DNA of 64,000 nt from Pseudophaeobacter sp965641885 (GTDB taxonomy: Bacteria > Pseudomonadota > Alphaproteobacteria > Rhodobacterales > Rhodobacteraceae), in NCBI GenBank assembly GCA_965641885.1, contig OZ282574.1:124001-188000 (forward strand). The letters run 5' to 3'. Below, in pieces: positions 62,314 to 64,000 of the stretch; position 1 is the first letter of the stretch, and each line of letters begins with the position of its first letter. The notes under the pieces were generated by a model, which saw nothing but the letters and a program-made list of their open reading frames with translations, was not told the origin of the DNA and made no database searches. A program made the translations under genes and the position numbers.

Positions 62314-63657
62314 ATGTTCGACCACACTCAGGGCGCGCGCAAAAAGATCGCCATTGTCGGTGGCGGTATTTCAGGCCTGTCTGCCGCCTACTACCTGTCG
62401 CCCTATCACGATGTGACCCTGTTTGAGGCGGCACCGCAGCTGGGCGGTCATGCGCGCACGGTTATGGCGGGCAAGAACGGCGACCAGCCGGTCGATACGG
62501 GCTTTATCGTGTTTAACTATGTGACCTACCCCTTTCTCACCCGTCTGTTTCGCGACCTTGATGTGCCGGTGATCAAAAGCGAGATGAGCTTTGGCGCCAG
62601 CATTGATAATGGGCGGCTGGAATACGGGCTCAACAGTCTGCGCGCCATCACGGCGCAAAAAAGCAACCTGCTAAAGCCGCAGTTCTACAAAATGATCGCC
62701 GACATTGTGCGGTTTGGCAAACGGGCCGAGGCGGCCGCGCAGGACGATGACAAAACCATAGGTGAGCTGGTCGCAGAGCTGGGCTTGGGCCGCTGGTTCC
62801 GGGACAAATACCTGATGCCAATGTGTGGCGCGATCTGGTCGACGCCGGTGGCAGAGGTTGATCAGTTTCCAGCAAAATCGCTGGTACAGTTTTTCCGCAA
62901 CCACGCGCTTTTGGCGGGTGGGGGCCAACATCAGTGGTGGACGGTCAAAGGCGGCAGTATTGAATATGTGCGCAGACTTGAGACGGCGCTGATTGCGCGG
63001 GGCTGCAACCTGCACAGGGGCTGCCCGGTGCGTAACATCACGCGGGATGAATTTGCAGTCACTGTTGCGGCAGGCAATGGCCCTGTGGAAACCTTTGACG
63101 AGCTGATCCTCGCCTGCCATTCTGACCAGGCACTTGCGATATTGGGACAGGAAGCAACGCCGCAGGAAGCGGGCGCTCTTGGCTCTATTCGCTATCAGCC
63201 AAACAGGGCGGTTCTGCATTGCGATCCGCGCCATATGCCCAAACGTCGCGACTGCTGGTCAAGCTGGGCCTATCGGTCGCAAGACGGCGACATTGGCGTC
63301 ACCTATTGGATGAACAAGCTGCAAGCCATCCCTGAAAGTGACCCGCTGTTTGTGACGCTGAACCCGACCACCGAGATCTCGGCGCAGTCAATTTATGACA
63401 GCGTCGAATATGCCCATCCGGTTTTTGACAAGGCTGCCCTGAAGGCACAACGGGATATTCGCCAGATGCAGGGTCAAAACCGCACCTGGTTTGCCGGAGC
63501 CTGGAACCGTCATGGATTTCACGAAGATGGCATCGCCAGCGCCATGCGCATCGTGCGGACCCTTAACGAACGCCATCAGATCAAAGGATTGAAAAATGCG
63601 ATTGACCAACAAGGCTCTGAAATCGAATTTCCTGTCGACCTGCGAACGTCTGCGTGA
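62314..63657 (+). CDS. FAD-dependent amine oxidase-family protein
   Basis: The 447-residue flavoprotein starts with a dinucleotide fold (IAIVGGGISGLSAAYYLSP) and continues with FEAAPQLGGHARTV, DTGFIVFNYVTYPFLTRLF and the C-terminal FAD segment FAGAWNRHGFHEDGIASAM. Such proteins are usually encoded with DUF1365 and Cfa-like genes and are thought to act on fatty-acyl chains. The ATG at 62314 has GAGGA 8 nt upstream and lies after the RpoE promoter; the longer frame begins before it. It overlaps the cfa gene by 62 nt. Confidence 0.87.
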   Translation: MFDHTQGARKKIAIVGGGISGLSAAYYLSPYHDVTLFEAAPQLGGHARTVMAGKNGDQPVDTGFIVFNYVTYPFLTRLFRDLDVPVIKSEMSFGASIDNGRLEYGLNSLRAITAQKSNLLKPQFYKMIADIVRFGKRAEAAAQDDDKTIGELVAELGLGRWFRDKYLMPMCGAIWSTPVAEVDQFPAKSLVQFFRNHALLAGGGQHQWWTVKGGSIEYVRRLETALIARGCNLHRGCPVRNITRDEFAVTVAAGNGPVETFDELILACHSDQALAILGQEATPQEAGALGSIRYQPNRAVLHCDPRHMPKRRDCWSSWAYRSQDGDIGVTYWMNKLQAIPESDPLFVTLNPTTEISAQSIYDSVEYAHPVFDKAALKAQRDIRQMQGQNRTWFAGAWNRHGFHEDGIASAMRIVRTLNERHQIKGLKNAIDQQGSEIEFPVDLRTSA

Positions 63658-64000
63658 GGGCCAGCTGACCCTGCGCACTCCTGAAGGGGAGCGGTATCAG
63701 TTTGGCAGTTCGGGACCCGAGGCGGAAATGATCATTCATGACTGGTCCACCGTGTCGGCCCTGGCGGCGCATGGTCAGGTGGGTTTGGGCGAGGCCTATG
63801 TTGAAGGTCTTTGGGACACGCCATCCATTGAGGCTCTTGTGTCCCTGGCGATGCGAAACCGCGACCATCTTGGCGCTTTTGATCAGGCCAGCACCTTTAA
63901 CCGCGCCAAGTTTCGTTTGATTGACAGCCTTGTGCGCGCCAATTCTCGCAGTGGATCGCGCAGGAATATCCGGTCGCACTATGACGTGGGAAACGAGTTC
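63596..64000 (+). CDS. cfa: cyclopropane-fatty-acyl-phospholipid synthase (partial)
   Basis: The N-terminal 135 residues of a SAM-dependent Cfa-type methyltransferase run off the right edge. The segment RRNIRSHYDVGNEF at the end is the family's hallmark before the SAM site. The N-terminal part (LREGQLTLRTPEGERYQFG, GEAYVEGLWDT) also fits. The ATG at 63596 has AAAGGA 8 nt upstream and lies inside the preceding gene in another frame. In Rhodobacter a cfa gene belongs to the RpoE singlet-oxygen regulon, as the shared operon here suggests. Confidence 0.85.
   Translation, partial: MRLTNKALKSNFLSTCERLREGQLTLRTPEGERYQFGSSGPEAEMIIHDWSTVSALAAHGQVGLGEAYVEGLWDTPSIEALVSLAMRNRDHLGAFDQASTFNRAKFRLIDSLVRANSRSGSRRNIRSHYDVGNEF

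Noticed and set aside
1..64000. CRISPR arrays, tRNA or rRNA genes, prophage or integrase modules
   Set aside because: No regularly spaced direct repeats, cloverleaf-like clusters, ribosomal sequence or phage structural genes were recognised on reading the window; an automated search was not possible.

Overview
The window reads as chromosomal DNA of a marine Rhodobacteraceae (Roseobacter-group) alphaproteobacterium. Pointers are moderately high GC, dense operons joined by ATGA-type overlaps, FNR-type boxes of the FnrL class, a ChrR/RpoE (ECF11-type) singlet-oxygen module next to a cyclopropane fatty acid synthase, a class I PHA synthase with a phasin, and an N-type ATPase operon. This placement is inference from gene content; no rRNA or tRNA gene was seen.

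Region 1 (0-10.95 kb): after the tail of a stress-type protein, a minus-strand operon encodes a ribose-family ABC importer (two permeases, binding protein, double ATPase), two SMP-30/gluconolactonase-type domains (one fused to a permease) and an acyl-CoA synthetase/enoyl-CoA hydratase fusion. A divergent AraC regulator faces it. Region 2 (10.95-16.4 kb) is decayed: an IS3-type transposase tail, a broken AraC gene, a GntR/FCD regulator broken by a 10-bp tandem duplication, an intact iron-dependent alcohol dehydrogenase, one small gene and two long stretches without supported genes.

Region 3 (16.5-29.4 kb) is a single-direction alginate-type locus: algD, alg8, alg44, algA, an algG-like beta-helix gene, an unknown helical gene, algX-like, a very large algK-like gene and algL-like. 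The precursor and polymerase genes look intact. The c-di-GMP site, isomerase site, epimerase motif, acetyltransferase triad and lyase histidine all appear to be lost, and no acetylation (algI/J/F) or outer-membrane porin (algE) gene is present. This is the best candidate for an undescribed system: a reduced alginate-like pathway, or one making a different uronan.

Region 4 (29.6-57.9 kb) holds a DUF1254/DUF1214 protein and a lipoprotein hydrolase, then a low-oxygen energy island: phasin, ackA, a MaoC-Pta fusion, phaC, a divergent HlyD plus RbbA-type ABC exporter, the arginine deiminase operon arcDABC translationally coupled to a nine-gene N-ATPase operon (atpDCQRBEFAG), and a Crp/Fnr regulator. 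Perfect or near-perfect FNR boxes lie before the phasin, between phaC and hlyD, and before arcD. A TolB/TPR protein follows. Region 5 (58.3-64 kb) has a solute-binding protein and the rpoE-chrR module with its target genes (SDR, DUF1365, FAD amine oxidase, cfa). Three promoters there share TGATCC-N17-GTAT/GTAA spacing.
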